46,471 nt of DNA from positions 1 to 46,471 of the IMG/VR virus record IMGVR_UViG_3300022919_000006, one strand, 5' to 3'. Numbering within the stretch: the stretch's first letter is position 1; each line of letters opens with the position of its first letter. Both the position numbers and the translations under genes were made by a program. The notes under the pieces are model-generated. The model worked only from the letters and a program-made list of their open reading frames with translations, searched no databases and was not told where the DNA came from. Origin of the DNA: a virus. Shown here one piece after another: positions 1-9,451 of the stretch.

Positions 1-149
1 TAGCTGTTGCGCTAGCTGAATTCATAACAGACGATACTCCGCCAATGTATGTGTTAGGTTGTTGTTTTCTTGCTCCGCTTGAAAAAACAGGGTTGAATTG
101 TCCAAATCCTATCAGGGGCAAAAAGAGCAATAAAAAATACTTTCTCATA
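1..149 (-). CDS. Secreted protein, partial (cut by window start)
   Basis: The reading frame starts with ATG at 147-149, two bases past the stop of the fibre gene, and is still open at position 1, so only about 49 residues are visible. The first 17 residues (MRKYFLLLFLPLIGFGQ) look like a Sec signal peptide ending in the GFGQ cut region common in Flavobacteria. The rest is small and polar. It lies last in the minus-strand fibre operon. The second fibre copy (42671-45142) has no equivalent gene after it and is followed by lysis genes, so this gene belongs to only one version of the locus. Function unknown. Confidence 0.6.
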
Positions 150-151
150 AT

Positions 152-2845
152 CTAATAGTTTATTATCGATAAATAATCGATTGTTCCATTGCTCCATAAA
201 ACAGCTCTACTCCCCGCTATTCCATTTAATACGGCAGTGCCGTCCAATTGTACCAAAGTACGCCCAGAGCCTTGAACAAATGTAATTGCTGCGCTTCCTG
301 CTTTTCCATAAGAAGCCGTAACGCCTCCGTTACAAGTGATATTAATTGCGCTTGCCCCGTTATCAATAACAACGTGTCGCCCATTCTGACCTAGCCCTCC
401 TGCATTTGTAGTTGCTGTCGTAATGCTTACAGCTGTAGTAATTGTAATTAATGGAGTTGTTTTAGTTTCTACAAACGCACTCGTAACTATACTGGTGTCA
501 TTGTCTCCTATCGCTGGTGTTGGTGCTTTTGGATCGCCTGTGAATGTTTGGCTGTTTATGTCTGCTTTTAAATCTAACTGCCCTTTACGCACTAATTGAT
601 TACTTGTTGTAGCGTCAACTGTTGCACTTGCTGACCCTGTGACTTGTAATGCATCTATATTGTTATTTGTAAAAGTACCGCCGTTTTGAATAGCTACTTT
701 TCCATCGTCATATATTTGCATTTTAGCAACCCCCCTTACTTGAAAAATATGACCATTAGCACCAGCACCTAAAACAGTATTTGCTAAATCTGTAGTTGAG
801 TTATATGCCAGCGGTTTTGCGGGATTAGACGAGTAACTTGAGATTATATTATTAATCCCGTTAAGGTCAAATCTAAGTTCTTGGGCAGTGTCTACAAATC
901 TCTGTAGGTTTAAATTTCCTAAAAGGTTCAATGCGTAATTTCTAACCCCCGTAAAAGCTCCATTATTGAAATTCCCTGATATTCTGACAGTCGATAAAAC
1001 ATCATTATTTGCAGTAGCATTAACTGTTCCGCTTACCGCAAAACTTCTACCAAACTGGAAAGGTCCTGTTATATTGTTTGAAATATTTATTCCTGTAGAG
1101 TTTTCAAACATAGAAGTATCGCCCATTTTTCCATCAGGTTGCCACTTTATAAAAGTATTAGAACTACCCGGGCCTCCTACATCAAAATATCTAGTCTGTT
1201 TAGGCGCTTTTAATGAGTTTTCTACATAATCAGCAATCATCGCATACCCTGTATCGTTTGGGTGTGTAGTATCAGGAATGTAAGGGCTACCGTAAAAAAT
1301 ACCTGACCCAGCGTTTGTGTCTATTACAGGAATAGATAAATAATTGGCGATTGCTATTTCAGCTTTTATATACTGCTCGTAAGCTGGTGTACTCGTCCAG
1401 TTTGTTTGCGTAGGTGTTAGAACATATATTTTAGCATCAGGAAAATTCCTTTTAATAGTTTCTAAATTAAACCTAAACGCTTCCGTAAACGACAATGTCC
1501 TATCTAGTGACGCAAAAGTCTTGCCCAAAACAGTTGTAATATTTCCTAAAGTACTAACAGTTCTATCGTTTATGCCTATCATAACGGTAATCATGTCCGT
1601 CCCTGCGGGAATAGCCGTTACTTGCGTGTAAAGTTCAGGAGCACCACCGCCCGGCATGGTTCTGGCACCGCTTTGAGCTAGTTTTGTAAAAGATTTGAAG
1701 CCTAATCTAGCGTTTATAATATCTAAATATCCTGTTGTGCCTGTTGTGCTTCCCGCTCCATAAGTAACACTATCACCTAATCCTACTAAGTCTATTACTG
1801 ACGGTTGTATTACATTCGTTTGTCTGTTAATTGCGTCAACTGTTCCGTATTTCACGCCTGTACCATCAGGTACTAACGAGTTTTGCTTGTTTACCGTGTT
1901 TTCCTTTCCGATATTCAAAGTATTCAAAGCGTCTGCTACATTTGCGCCAACAACTCCGCTATCGTTTACCGTTGTGCTTGCTCTTGATGAAATTGGCACA
2001 TCTAAATACGAATTATAAGAACTGCCATAATACACCGATTGAGTAATATTCGCGCCTGCGGTTCCTACTTTTTCAGCTGATACATGGTAACGTATTCTTT
2101 CACCAACTGCTACGGATAACGGACTTGCTAGATTGCCAGATACAGGCACGTTTGTAACGCTCCCGTCCACTAAAGTAAGTAGCCCACTGTCAAGTATTGT
2201 AATCACCGTAACACCTAAACTCCCAACGGGCGCGCCTGTGATACCTGAAGCTATCGGAGTACCGTTATTGTCGCACTTGTACAGCTCCACTGTCCAGCGT
2301 TGTTGCGCTGAATTCGGAGAAGTGCTAGCGGATAGATTGCCAGCGTAAACACCTACAGGGAATATAGTAGCTGTTGCAAATGGTATTCCTATTAAATCTT
2401 GTGCAAAATAAGTTTTTACATTATCGTTATTAACTACGTTTTGGATTGCGCTCGCTACGCTTCCTTTGCCTGTTGCGTTGGTTAAATAAAACGTTCCTGC
2501 TGTTATCGTAGTAGGATCAGCTGTAAACCAAACACGGGTTGATATTCCTGCGGTAGTAGCAACGATAGTTCCTATTTTTGCATCCAATCCTGTTATATGA
2601 CCGCCTAACGTTTGTGTAAGCACACTATAATTTAACGGCACGTAAGGAATCGGTAAATTTGTAGGTGTCATTTTATTAACCAAACCATCCGATTCTAAAA
2701 CACCAACTTCTAGAGCTGTTGTGCTAGTTGCGGGTGTTTTAATCTTTAACGTGTTGGTTGTAGTATTTCCAAACGTCGGATTTTGAAGCGTTTGAGCTTG
2801 TGTAAATCCTGTAATAAGTAATAATAGTAAAATGTATTTTTTCAT
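152..2845 (-). CDS. Fibre / receptor-binding-like protein with SGNH hydrolase domain, copy A
   Basis: This 897-residue protein has a Sec-type signal peptide (about residues 1-17, cut after TQA). Residues 18-310 are a threonine- and valine-rich region closely related to the N-terminus of copy B at 42671-45142. At about 355-540 sits an SGNH/GDSL esterase domain: block I GDS near 355, GxND (GINDR) in the middle, and DTTHPND, the Asp-x-x-His block, near 527. The C-terminal part carries the tail-fibre motif FTGDPKAPTPAIGDND. SGNH domains in phage tails usually deacetylate host polysaccharide; that role is inferred. It is the third gene of a cassette with 2858-3517 and 3520-4143. A signal peptide on a supposed virion protein is odd, so a secreted host-modifying enzyme is an alternative. 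Confidence 0.75.
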   Translation of the reverse strand: MKKYILLLLLITGFTQAQTLQNPTFGNTTTNTLKIKTPATSTTALEVGVLESDGLVNKMTPTNLPIPYVPLNYSVLTQTLGGHITGLDAKIGTIVATTAGISTRVWFTADPTTITAGTFYLTNATGKGSVASAIQNVVNNDNVKTYFAQDLIGIPFATATIFPVGVYAGNLSASTSPNSAQQRWTVELYKCDNNGTPIASGITGAPVGSLGVTVITILDSGLLTLVDGSVTNVPVSGNLASPLSVAVGERIRYHVSAEKVGTAGANITQSVYYGSSYNSYLDVPISSRASTTVNDSGVVGANVADALNTLNIGKENTVNKQNSLVPDGTGVKYGTVDAINRQTNVIQPSVIDLVGLGDSVTYGAGSTTGTTGYLDIINARLGFKSFTKLAQSGARTMPGGGAPELYTQVTAIPAGTDMITVMIGINDRTVSTLGNITTVLGKTFASLDRTLSFTEAFRFNLETIKRNFPDAKIYVLTPTQTNWTSTPAYEQYIKAEIAIANYLSIPVIDTNAGSGIFYGSPYIPDTTHPNDTGYAMIADYVENSLKAPKQTRYFDVGGPGSSNTFIKWQPDGKMGDTSMFENSTGINISNNITGPFQFGRSFAVSGTVNATANNDVLSTVRISGNFNNGAFTGVRNYALNLLGNLNLQRFVDTAQELRFDLNGINNIISSYSSNPAKPLAYNSTTDLANTVLGAGANGHIFQVRGVAKMQIYDDGKVAIQNGGTFTNNNIDALQVTGSASATVDATTSNQLVRKGQLDLKADINSQTFTGDPKAPTPAIGDNDTSIVTSAFVETKTTPLITITTAVSITTATTNAGGLGQNGRHVVIDNGASAINITCNGGVTASYGKAGSAAITFVQGSGRTLVQLDGTAVLNGIAGSRAVLWSNGTIDYLSIINY

Positions 2846-2857
2846 GTTTATATTGGT

Positions 2858-3517
2858 TTAAATAAAAATATTAAAAGATCCTGCTGATAAAGGAAAAGCA
2901 AAATTTAATACAGATCCTGTTTGCGTCCATTGTGCTTTGGCTTGTGGTGATCCATCCCAAAACCATGATTTAACTAAAGCTGTAGTTTCTATATCGTGAG
3001 AAGTTTCTCCCCCTGTAGCTGTAAATTCTATTTGTTCTGTCAACCCTGTTGCGGTTAGTAAGTTATTCAAAGCATCCGTAACCGTAACGCCTGGTACACT
3101 AGAATTATTTACAACATTATCCGATTCCGTGGCAGGTTCTTCAGATGCATCGATCCAAACAAAACCATTCCATTGCCAAAGTCTAACGGGTAAGCTGTCA
3201 ATATCCAACTGCATATAAAAATCTGCATAATTATATGTTGGCGGTGGTGTTAAATTTGGATCATCAATTCCGGTGTATAGCTGAATCCCGTTATTTACTA
3301 AATCATCGAAGTTTTGTTTTAATGAATTAATTGCTTCAACAACGCTATTCTTTTCGTCTGTTGTTAATGTATCTAAGTCGCCAATGTTATTATTAGCAAA
3401 ATCCAACATTACATTTAGAACGGCATTTAATACTGGTCCTGTAATCTCGTTGTTACCATTAGCTACAATGTAATCGTTTATTTGCTGTAAAGCAGTTGCG
3501 TAAGTCGGTGTAGCCAT
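2858..3517 (-). CDS. Conserved fibre-cassette protein, copy A
   Basis: A 219-residue protein with a close paralogue at 45146-45808. The first 130 residues are nearly the same in both copies (including the stretch NGNNEITGPVLNAVLNVMLD), while the last 60 differ. The N-terminal half is helical. The middle has a short sequence with Tyr and Trp (YNYADFYMQLDID, LWQWNG) that resembles fibre-adaptor proteins, followed by a diverged C-terminal domain. Its position between 3520-4143 and the fibre suggests a baseplate or fibre-attachment role; this is inferred from context. Gaps to its neighbours are 2 and 12 bases, so the three genes are surely co-transcribed. Confidence 0.7.
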   Translation of the reverse strand: MATPTYATALQQINDYIVANGNNEITGPVLNAVLNVMLDFANNNIGDLDTLTTDEKNSVVEAINSLKQNFDDLVNNGIQLYTGIDDPNLTPPPTYNYADFYMQLDIDSLPVRLWQWNGFVWIDASEEPATESDNVVNNSSVPGVTVTDALNNLLTATGLTEQIEFTATGGETSHDIETTALVKSWFWDGSPQAKAQWTQTGSVLNFAFPLSAGSFNIFI

Positions 3518-3519
3518 TA

Positions 3520-4143
3520 TTAATAATTATTAAAGTCGTTATTAAAATCATCATTGAAATCTCCATGAGGTGTAAATACAACATCTTGAAATAAATTATC
3601 AAAGTCATTTGGACCACCTTCATAAATAAAAGGCAATTCGTCCTCCAATGCTTCGGATAATGAAACAAGTTTTATAATTGCGCCACCGTTTGCATTTTGA
3701 GGGTCATAAGTATAATTACTCGTTGTCATTCCAAACTCAAAACCATATATCTCTACCGTTCCGTCGTACAGTTGTAAAGCAACAAAATAATCCGCATTGT
3801 CTAATTGTTGAAGTGTACATTTAACCTTTTGATTTACTCCTAAAACATTTATCGTAACTCCATGTAAGTATTGAGGTATTCCGTTTACAACTGATTTTTC
3901 AACTGTTCCAAAAATAGTTGATCCGTTTTCGGTCATTGAAAATAAAAAGCCGGACAAATCTTCTTTTAAATTAAATAATACTTTGTAACGACATTCATAA
4001 ACTCCCTCGATAGAAACTGTACTCGTTAATATTTGTTTATTTAAAACGTCCGCACGATTAACCAAAACGGCTTGTTGGTAATAGTTTTTTATAACATTAC
4101 CACAAGATAAATCTAAGCCGTTTCTTAATTTTTCGCAACTCAT
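3520..4143 (-). CDS. Structural paralogue family member, copy A (207 aa)
   Basis: One of three related proteins in the window, with 45811-46434 (near-identical copy) and 6699-7304 (distant). Shared features are an N-terminal NG-x(4)-C segment, YYQQAV near residue 21, the strand DGTVEIYGFEFGMTT near 125, and a closing FTYD/YTYD-x-GG element. The C-terminus is acidic with repeated DFNNDFNN. The stop and the upstream gene's stop/start overlap by one base. Because the third paralogue lies directly after the capsid gene, a virion role (head decoration or fibre adaptor) is plausible, but no database family is recognised. Confidence 0.7.
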   Translation of the reverse strand: MSCEKLRNGLDLSCGNVIKNYYQQAVLVNRADVLNKQILTSTVSIEGVYECRYKVLFNLKEDLSGFLFSMTENGSTIFGTVEKSVVNGIPQYLHGVTINVLGVNQKVKCTLQQLDNADYFVALQLYDGTVEIYGFEFGMTTSNYTYDPQNANGGAIIKLVSLSEALEDELPFIYEGGPNDFDNLFQDVVFTPHGDFNDDFNNDFNNY

Positions 4144-4742
4144 TATTTATTTACATTTGAAGATCTGAAACCGTAACCTTTTGCCTTTGTGCCTCCGCAT
4201 TTATCAGAACCGCATCCGCATTTATCAGTAGGACAATGTGTGTAATCGAAAATAGTTGTGTTTTGACAAATATACCTTTGTGTTCTTTCAAATGAAATTA
4301 AACCCATGTTTCGATATTTGTCTGCAAAATTATTTAACGCTTTTTGATCTATTGGTATTGAAAATTCATTTGTTTTTTGAACTAATCCAGTAGCAGTGTC
4401 ATTGAATCCGTTAAGCATAACATAACGAGCATACGAATAATAAGCCATTATTTTATAAATTCCCTCGAATGGTCTTAATTTACCGCCACAATCTGTATAA
4501 TTACCACCGTCTAATAATGCTTTTTTATCTGTGTAATTAATGGGTTGTTCTGGCTTTGGTTCGGGAGCATCATCATAAGCAATAATTTCATCATTTATCT
4601 GCTCTATTTCAATCCAGAAATCACAAAACAATTCCGCTAAATCAAAACTAGAGGCTTCGTTTTCAGATACACATAATTTTGATAAGTCGCAATGCTTTGC
4701 GAGTATTCCAATGCAATTATATTGGCTAGGTAGTAAGTTCAT
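4143..4742 (-). CDS. Probable head-tail connector-like protein
   Basis: A 199-residue reading from MNLLPSQYN. A frame 14 codons longer exists, but it would overlap the portal gene by 59 bases instead of 17. Mostly helical, with a central aromatic helix (YKIMAYYSYARYVM) like DUF6712-type gp6 connectors that follow portals in Bacteroidota phages. The C-terminus has a cysteine-rich tail (HCPTDKCGCGSDKCGG) that may bind a metal. The last bases of a second copy of this gene occur at 46434-46471. Confidence 0.6.
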   Translation of the reverse strand: MNLLPSQYNCIGILAKHCDLSKLCVSENEASSFDLAELFCDFWIEIEQINDEIIAYDDAPEPKPEQPINYTDKKALLDGGNYTDCGGKLRPFEGIYKIMAYYSYARYVMLNGFNDTATGLVQKTNEFSIPIDQKALNNFADKYRNMGLISFERTQRYICQNTTIFDYTHCPTDKCGCGSDKCGGTKAKGYGFRSSNVNK

Positions 4743-6138
4743 TTGGATCAATTTTTTCTGGACTACCCAAAAGCGCATCTGCAACCTCCATGGTAAAGCC
4801 GTAAATTTCTGTAAATATTGTTATAGCACTATTGTAATCAGTCAATCCTTGCGCAAAAGATTGCTGAACTTGTAAAACCCCTTGGACACCTCCTACAGAA
4901 CCTCTTAAACTTGCCTGAGCTTCTTTCGTAGCATCGTCAACTACAACTTCCTGAACACCTTCAACTACTTCTTTTATTGAAATATCAACAATAGGAATAA
5001 TTTTACACGGGAAACCCAAATAGGTTAATGTATCTTCAATTTCTTTTCGCTCATCTTGCGTTTGCTCGGTATAAAACTTCTTCATTTCTAAATAAGTTTC
5101 TGATTGAGTTCCGAAAATTGATGATTCTGCCTTAACCAATTGAGCGGGGATATTATTTGCTTGAGAATAAATATTATCTCTTACGTAATTTTTAGTTTCA
5201 GATGCTAATTTGTCATCAAATTCAGCTTTTACCTGACCTACTTTAAAAACCTTTTCAACTTCTACTCCCGTTTCTAATGCTAAATGATAAGTTCCTCCAA
5301 TATTTTCAGAACCTAACCATTTTGCAATATCTTCATTAACTGCTTTTTCATCTTCTGTATCTAAACCAGATGTAACAACATAAGTTTTACCTAAAAATCC
5401 TGTTCTTACGCTTCTATTTATGTACATTGCATATCTGTACTCCCAATCCATATCATTATAAACAGCGTCAAAAGGAGATAGAGCGTATTTAAATTCAGGT
5501 GTTAAGTTCATGTAATAAACCTGACCACGATAATAAGGCAACATAACAGCTAAATCAACTTCAAGTTCTTTTGGTTCGGTTGCTAAATAATCAGCCTTTA
5601 TTTGAGCTAAAATTACTTCAGGGTTATTATCAAAAGGATAGTACCATTCGCCCGTATATGCTTTTGTAGATTTACCAAAACCTTTCTTTTCAATAGAACA
5701 ATCTTTTAACCAATACTTTGATATATAATCGTTGTCATCTTCTTTCCCGATTCTTGATTTAGTATATTCTAAAATATCAATTGTAGGTTTTAGAACTGCA
5801 TTTTCTAATGTTTGACCAATATGAAAGAATGTTCCGTTTTGTCTTGAAACATCAACTGCTGACATTCTAACAACCTTTGAAAGTTTATAGTTTTTATCAG
5901 GATTAACAACGGTATCATTTTCAACTCCTTTACCCGAAATGTATTTAGCAAAAACTTTAGATGCAGATTTACCTGAAGGACTATTTAAAATAGCTAATTC
6001 AATCTCATTTGGATAAAGATTATTTTGCCCGTTATAATAAATAGATTCGTCTTTATTCTCTTCTAAAGGGAAAAATCTTCGGTACAATTCAACGAAAGTA
6101 GCTCTGAATTTTCCAACTGGTATTTTAGGTAAATCCAT
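4726..6138 (-). CDS. Probable portal protein
   Basis: A 470-residue protein with the early motif YYNGQNNLYPNE, followed by NSPSGKSASKVFAKYISG, and a C-terminal segment ASLRGSVGGVQGVL. These are features I associate with the portal family of Bacteroidota siphophages. The portal would form the dodecameric ring through which DNA enters the head. The gene overlaps its upstream neighbour by one base. It lies downstream of the protease and capsid genes and far (12 kb) from the terminase, which is not the usual order. The identification rests on remembered family motifs, not a search. Confidence 0.7.
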   Translation of the reverse strand: MDLPKIPVGKFRATFVELYRRFFPLEENKDESIYYNGQNNLYPNEIELAILNSPSGKSASKVFAKYISGKGVENDTVVNPDKNYKLSKVVRMSAVDVSRQNGTFFHIGQTLENAVLKPTIDILEYTKSRIGKEDDNDYISKYWLKDCSIEKKGFGKSTKAYTGEWYYPFDNNPEVILAQIKADYLATEPKELEVDLAVMLPYYRGQVYYMNLTPEFKYALSPFDAVYNDMDWEYRYAMYINRSVRTGFLGKTYVVTSGLDTEDEKAVNEDIAKWLGSENIGGTYHLALETGVEVEKVFKVGQVKAEFDDKLASETKNYVRDNIYSQANNIPAQLVKAESSIFGTQSETYLEMKKFYTEQTQDERKEIEDTLTYLGFPCKIIPIVDISIKEVVEGVQEVVVDDATKEAQASLRGSVGGVQGVLQVQQSFAQGLTDYNSAITIFTEIYGFTMEVADALLGSPEKIDPNELTT

Positions 6139-6695
6139 TATTTACGTTTTTTAGGACCACGTTTTTGTTTAGACATTGGCGTTTTTTCAGCAGATATAAC
6201 AGTATTCGTTTCTATAATTTTAGAATCTACTTTTGTTTGTGTAAACTCTAAATCTAAATTAAGTCCAAATGGATTTTTAGCCTGTTTATCATATTCTTCA
6301 ATTATCATGTCTACTGAAACTTCAACAGGAAAATTAAACATTTTTACACGTTCTTTATTTTCTTCTTCAGTACCGTTTGAAATAAATTCTTTTATAAATT
6401 CATCAGTTAAAATATTATCATATTGGCGGTATGTTCTACCGTTTTTTTTATACGTTAATATTTTACCCTGAATTTTTTTAATCTGTATAGTTTTCATAGG
6501 ATTTACTTTTTGTAAAGTTACCGATTTTTTCGAATACTTTAAAACTAATTTTTGCCAATCCGTGCCAAAGGAACATCCGGCACAATTCGGCACTCTTCCA
6601 AAGGCTTCTTTGAAGAATTCCAAATATAAATGCATAAGGTTAGAATCTCTTCTAACCTTAGCTTTATCTAATAATATAAATTCATTAATTGTCAT
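6138..6695 (-). CDS. Unknown protein between capsid and portal genes
   Basis: A 185-residue protein with a basic C-terminal tail ending KQKRGPKKRK. Residues 30-45 include a CAGC pair inside a predicted helix, and the centre has KNGRTYRQYDNILTD. It sits between the 201-residue structural paralogue and the portal, with 3-base and 1-base junctions, so it is probably a head-assembly or virion component. The lysine-rich tail could contact DNA; that is a guess from composition only. Confidence 0.55.
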   Translation of the reverse strand: MTINEFILLDKAKVRRDSNLMHLYLEFFKEAFGRVPNCAGCSFGTDWQKLVLKYSKKSVTLQKVNPMKTIQIKKIQGKILTYKKNGRTYRQYDNILTDEFIKEFISNGTEEENKERVKMFNFPVEVSVDMIIEEYDKQAKNPFGLNLDLEFTQTKVDSKIIETNTVISAEKTPMSKQKRGPKKRK

Positions 6696-6698
6696 GAT

Positions 6699-7304
6699 TT
6701 ACACACTTGGCGCACCGTTATCGAAATTAGAATCGAAATCCGCATTTTCAGAGCCTGGAGGCGTTGAGTTATAAACTAAAGGAACATAATTCTCAGGTGC
6801 AATGTCTAAAGAAGATAAAACAATTGCAGTACCTCCACCGCCTTCTTGAACATCATACGTGAAATCTCCTGTAGTTAAACCGTTTTCGAATCCGTAAACC
6901 TCAACAGTACCATCAGTAAATTGATAAACAACAACGTATTTCCCCTTACTCAATGAATCCAAAATACATTTTGCTTCTTCTGTAGATCCTACAATTAAAA
7001 GCTGTGCATTATGTTTATATTGAGTAAAACCTAAATCAGATAATGTTTTATCAAAATATCCTTTATAAGAACTTCCTGATTCTGGACCGGTGAATCTAAA
7101 TCCTGTTTTACCATCTTTCAAAGCAAACTGAACGTTATAAGCGCAATCTGGATCTTCCGAAGTAGGAACGCTTAAAACAACTGATTCTGGATCAATATCT
7201 GCTTTATTAATTACAACCGCTTGTTGGTAAAATCTACGGGCAGGAGCAACACAAGATGCATCCTGACCGTTTTTTAATGTACCACATATACTTGCTACTG
7301 CCAT
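6699..7304 (-). CDS. Structural paralogue next to capsid gene (201 aa)
   Basis: A distant relative of 3520-4143 and 45811-46434. It shares the N-terminal NG-x(4)-C pattern, RRFYQQAVVINKAD near residue 23, DGTVEVYGFENGLTTG near 130 and the closing GGGTAIVLSSL. It follows the capsid gene with an 18-base gap. Proteins of this size directly after the major capsid gene are often head decoration or head-completion proteins. The family duplication suggests one ancestral gene gave rise to both a head-proximal and a fibre-proximal component. Confidence 0.65.
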   Translation of the reverse strand: MAVASICGTLKNGQDASCVAPARRFYQQAVVINKADIDPESVVLSVPTSEDPDCAYNVQFALKDGKTGFRFTGPESGSSYKGYFDKTLSDLGFTQYKHNAQLLIVGSTEEAKCILDSLSKGKYVVVYQFTDGTVEVYGFENGLTTGDFTYDVQEGGGGTAIVLSSLDIAPENYVPLVYNSTPPGSENADFDSNFDNGAPSV

Positions 7305-7322
7305 TTTATTTGTTTTTTAAGA

Positions 7323-8393
7323 TTAAACACTTGGCGAAGCTGTTTCAGCACCAATGTAAACATATTGATTAGTTACTAATGCAGAACCTACATTTGCACC
7401 ACCTTTGATATAAATTTGGTCATCGTCTTTTGAATACCAAATATCGAAAGCAGGTAATTGATCTAATTCAGTTGTTCCGATTAAGATATTTGTATCATTA
7501 GTCAATAAAGCTCTGTATGGATTTCCTAAAGAAAAAGCATTAATAACACCATCAAATTCTCTGTGAACGTGTACGGGTATTCCAAAAATTCTTAATTGAG
7601 CATCAACAGAATAAGTTCTTTGAGCAGTTAAGCCATCAGCAGAAAAACACTCACAGTTGATTCCTGTTCTGTCTCCCATTCCGTTTAACCAAGAAACCAA
7701 AACCGCTGCCATTGCTTGTGTCATTTCAAAACGAGCTGTTGCAGGATTCCACCAAGGTTGCAAAGATGCATATTCGTAAGCTTTTGTTAAGTAAGCATAC
7801 AAAGCAGGACCAGTTAAACCAGTTCCAGCAACATTCTCATCAACTTCAATTTTATAACCGTCCATTGCTTCGGCTTGCGTGAAAATACCGTCAGCACCTT
7901 CAAGATAATCGTTTGAGCTTGCAGAATCGGCAAACCAAACTCTACGCCAAATCGCAGCCTGTAAATTCTTTTGGAATAAATCAACAATATATTGCATCAA
8001 AGAACTGTTCAAATCAGCATCTCCGAATAAGCGTTTGTGTTGATTCCAGAAAAGCAAAAAGTTTTCGTCAAAAGTATTAATACAAATAGGAATTTTACAA
8101 GCAATCATGGCCGTTTGCCATGCTTTAGTTGAAAAACCTAAATCTAAATCACATGAAGGAATAGAACAGTTATTCGTTGCTTTTACAGGGAATGCGCCAT
8201 AATTAGGTGCGTTATCCAAAATAGGGATTAAAGCACCTGGGCGAATACCAGTTACTATCTGATGTCCATCTGCAATATCTCCAACCTCGAAAGTGCTGGT
8301 GTAAATTGCTTTTGAAATATCGATGTTGTCAGCAGTTACAAGGTCAGTAACCAAGGCTAAAACCGCTGTGTCAAAATTTGTTGTAATTGCCAT
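7323..8393 (-). CDS. Probable major capsid protein
   Basis: A 356-residue protein starting MAITTNFDTAVLALVTDL, directly after the ClpP-like protease (1-base gap), the classical position of an HK97-fold capsid gene. It contains a long helical block with NLQAAIWRRVWFAD and conserved Trp/Phe residues, a cysteine pair (NNCSIPSCDL), and a C-terminal beta region with IKGGANVGSAL. It lacks an obvious N-terminal scaffold, so scaffolding may come from the long C-terminal part of the protease. The call rests on position, length and general resemblance to capsid proteins of Bacteroidota phages. Confidence 0.75.
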   Translation of the reverse strand: MAITTNFDTAVLALVTDLVTADNIDISKAIYTSTFEVGDIADGHQIVTGIRPGALIPILDNAPNYGAFPVKATNNCSIPSCDLDLGFSTKAWQTAMIACKIPICINTFDENFLLFWNQHKRLFGDADLNSSLMQYIVDLFQKNLQAAIWRRVWFADSASSNDYLEGADGIFTQAEAMDGYKIEVDENVAGTGLTGPALYAYLTKAYEYASLQPWWNPATARFEMTQAMAAVLVSWLNGMGDRTGINCECFSADGLTAQRTYSVDAQLRIFGIPVHVHREFDGVINAFSLGNPYRALLTNDTNILIGTTELDQLPAFDIWYSKDDDQIYIKGGANVGSALVTNQYVYIGAETASPSV

Positions 8394-8394
8394 T

Positions 8395-9435
8395 TTATTT
8401 TTGTTTGTTTAAGTTAGCGATTGCTTTTGATGCGTTACTTACAGCAGGTGCAGGTGTCGCAGGTGCAGGATTTGGTTTCCCTGCTACTGGGGCAGGTCTT
8501 GAACTTGCTTTGTATCCTGCAATTAAAGCGTCTTTAGATTTGTTTTGAGTATCTAACTCAACAGCTTTATTTGATACCGCTTCTAATTGTTCAGTAAGTA
8601 ATGCAATAGTCGCGTTTGCTTCTGCTAATGCTTCTGCGTTCGTGTCAGTTTCATCTTCTGACTGTATTTCTTGCAACTCTCCCGCAATAAATACATAAGT
8701 TTCTCCATCGGGCATAATAAAACTGCCATCTGCATCCATGCCATCATAGTAGGCTTTATCACCAACTTTTATAACGGCATCGTCTTCCAATTCGTAAAAG
8801 TCTAGTTCTTTGCCGTCCGCAGTAGAAACCACTTTGTTTGAGAACTGACCTAAAAACTTAGCTACTTTGTTATATAGCGTTTGTGTTTTTTTATTCATTT
8901 GTTTATTATTTGTGTTAGTACTATTATATTTTGCCACTGCGATATACTCTTTTATTTCTAAGCCAAATTTTTCAATCTCTTGATTGGTCATCATTCGATC
9001 CTGTTTCATTAAAGAAATAGCTTCATCGTAAGAAAATTTAGTTTCTGACGCATATATGTTCGCTATTTTAATTTCTTCGTCTTTAAGAACTTTAACCGCT
9101 TCTATTAAATCCTCAGCATATCCACCAGCCTCTACACTAGGCATGTGGATTAAAACATTGTTTTGAGCATAAGCATATCTTTGTCCTTTTTTTCCCGCTA
9201 ACATTATTACGCTTGCAATAGAAGCCACCATTCCAACAGCAACTGTCTCAACTCCTTGCGGTAAAGACTTTAAATAGTTATAAATAGCACGACCCTCGTA
9301 AATAGAGCCTCCTGGAGAATGTATGTTTACAACAAGAACTTTAGAGTTGTCAGTGTTTTTAACAGCATCTACAACACTTTGAAGTGTTATTTCTACCCCA
9401 ACCTCTCCTATTAAATATATTTCGTTGCTCTGCAT
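8395..9435 (-). CDS. ClpP-like prohead protease, possibly fused to scaffold
   Basis: A 346-residue S14-family serine protease. NIHSPGGSIYEG (residues 37-48) is the strand-turn of ClpP, GMVASIAS (68-75) holds the likely nucleophile Ser72, and LIHMPS (95-100) the likely catalytic His97. After about residue 165 the sequence changes to an acidic, Ala/Glu/Gln-rich coiled-coil (230-290) and a proline-alanine tail, which fits an internal scaffold domain. Phage versions cleave the scaffold inside the prohead. It is the first gene of the left head block, and a tRNA island on the opposite strand lies just upstream. Confidence 0.85.
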   Translation of the reverse strand: MQSNEIYLIGEVGVEITLQSVVDAVKNTDNSKVLVVNIHSPGGSIYEGRAIYNYLKSLPQGVETVAVGMVASIASVIMLAGKKGQRYAYAQNNVLIHMPSVEAGGYAEDLIEAVKVLKDEEIKIANIYASETKFSYDEAISLMKQDRMMTNQEIEKFGLEIKEYIAVAKYNSTNTNNKQMNKKTQTLYNKVAKFLGQFSNKVVSTADGKELDFYELEDDAVIKVGDKAYYDGMDADGSFIMPDGETYVFIAGELQEIQSEDETDTNAEALAEANATIALLTEQLEAVSNKAVELDTQNKSKDALIAGYKASSRPAPVAGKPNPAPATPAPAVSNASKAIANLNKQK

Positions 9436-9451
9436 TAGTAAATTTTTTATA

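Noticed and set aside
152-2845. Diversity-generating retroelement for fibre variation
   Set aside because: No reverse transcriptase and no template/variable repeat pair; the two copies differ by whole-domain exchange, not by adenine-specific changes.
4743-4784. Longer N-terminus for the connector-like gene
   Set aside because: It would overlap the portal gene by 59 bases; the start at 4742 gives a 17-base overlap like other junctions here.
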